DNA of 13,295 bases, from positions 1-13,295 of the forward strand of contig JBBKVR010000108.1 in NCBI GenBank assembly GCA_037968575.1. Direction: 5' to 3'. Shown here one piece after another: positions 13,171-13,295 of this stretch. Positions within the stretch are counted from its first letter, which is position 1. The number at the start of each line of letters is the position of its first letter. A program made the translations under genes and the position numbers. Below the pieces are notes generated by a model, which saw only the letters and a list, made by a program, of their open reading frames with translations, made no database searches and was not told the origin of the DNA. This stretch comes from UBA2137 sp037968575 (GTDB taxonomy: Bacteria > Pseudomonadota > Alphaproteobacteria > Micavibrionales > Micavibrionaceae).

Positions 13171-13295
13171 TGACTGAAGTCGCCCTCATCGTAGCCGTTT
13201 CGCAAAATGGTGTGATCGGCAAAGATAATGATTTGCTCTGGCACATCCCTGAAGACATGAAACGTTTCAAAGAAACCACCATGGGTAAACCCTGT
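13170..13295 (+). CDS. folA: Dihydrofolate reductase, N-terminal part (3' end outside window)
   Basis: Partial gene; the first 42 codons are present of a protein usually about 160-170 long. It reduces dihydrofolate to tetrahydrofolate with NADPH in the cytoplasm and is the target of trimethoprim. The visible part has the DHFR opening strand VALIVAVSQNGVIG, then DNDLLWHIPEDMKRFKETT with the conserved LxWxIPxDxxxFKxxT pattern, in which the acidic residue after IPE binds the pterin. MGKP begins the cofactor-binding block. The ATG at 13170 overlaps the thyA stop as TAATG. No own Shine-Dalgarno lies at the usual distance, consistent with coupling to thyA. The frame is open to the end of the window. 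Confidence 0.95.
   Translation, partial: MTEVALIVAVSQNGVIGKDNDLLWHIPEDMKRFKETTMGKPC

Noticed and set aside
1..13295. CRISPR arrays, insertion sequences, prophage genes, tRNA or rRNA genes
   Set aside because: No regularly spaced repeats, transposase or integrase motifs, terminal inverted repeats with target duplications, or tRNA-like cloverleaves other than the tmRNA were seen.

Overview
The window looks like chromosomal DNA of a moderately AT-rich alphaproteobacterium. The strongest evidence is a circularly permuted, two-piece tmRNA gene on the minus strand (about 11737 down to 11362), whose proteolysis tag begins ANDN. That architecture and tag start are typical of Alphaproteobacteria. KdsB (Kdo activation for LPS), YejBEF and a KEKP-rich alphaproteobacterial-style S21 fit a Gram-negative cell. 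I cannot name the genus.

Layout, left to right. (1) 1-4770, plus strand: the 3' end of kdsB, a histidine-phosphatase-family gene, then yejB, yejE and yejF, all tightly packed and probably co-transcribed. (2) 4767-6497, minus: an exported gamma-glutamyltransferase whose stop codon overlaps that of yejF. (3) 6614-6820, plus: rpsU with a TTG start, a leader with alternative hairpins and a strong terminator. (4) 6881-8263, minus: a MATE exporter. (5) 8325-10396, plus: a GT4-type glycosyltransferase and a PAPS-type sulfotransferase, a likely two-gene unit making or modifying a surface glycan. (6) 10456-11343, plus: an exported family-3 solute-binding protein without a transporter beside it. (7) 11362-11737, minus: the permuted ssrA gene with its own promoter and terminator. 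(8) 11782-12246, minus: a small HAD-like protein with an altered first motif. (9) 12376-13295, plus: thyA and the first 42 codons of folA, overlapping by one base.

How the genes may work together: YejBEF imports peptides or peptide-like compounds, GGT cleaves gamma-glutamyl peptides in the periplasm, and the family-3 binding protein binds small polar solutes. This part of the window has a nutrient-scavenging flavour, though the units are transcribed separately. ThyA and FolA form the dTMP/folate cycle. tmRNA and S21 serve translation.

Most of the window is ordinary housekeeping sequence. I found no convincing new multi-gene system. The most unusual items are the tmRNA tag, which carries ANDN twice, and a set of four first-in-transcript genes that all lack a Shine-Dalgarno sequence. 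Others are the histidine phosphatase lacking the second catalytic His, and the rpsU leader with two mutually exclusive stem-loops plus a TTG start next to a T8 run.
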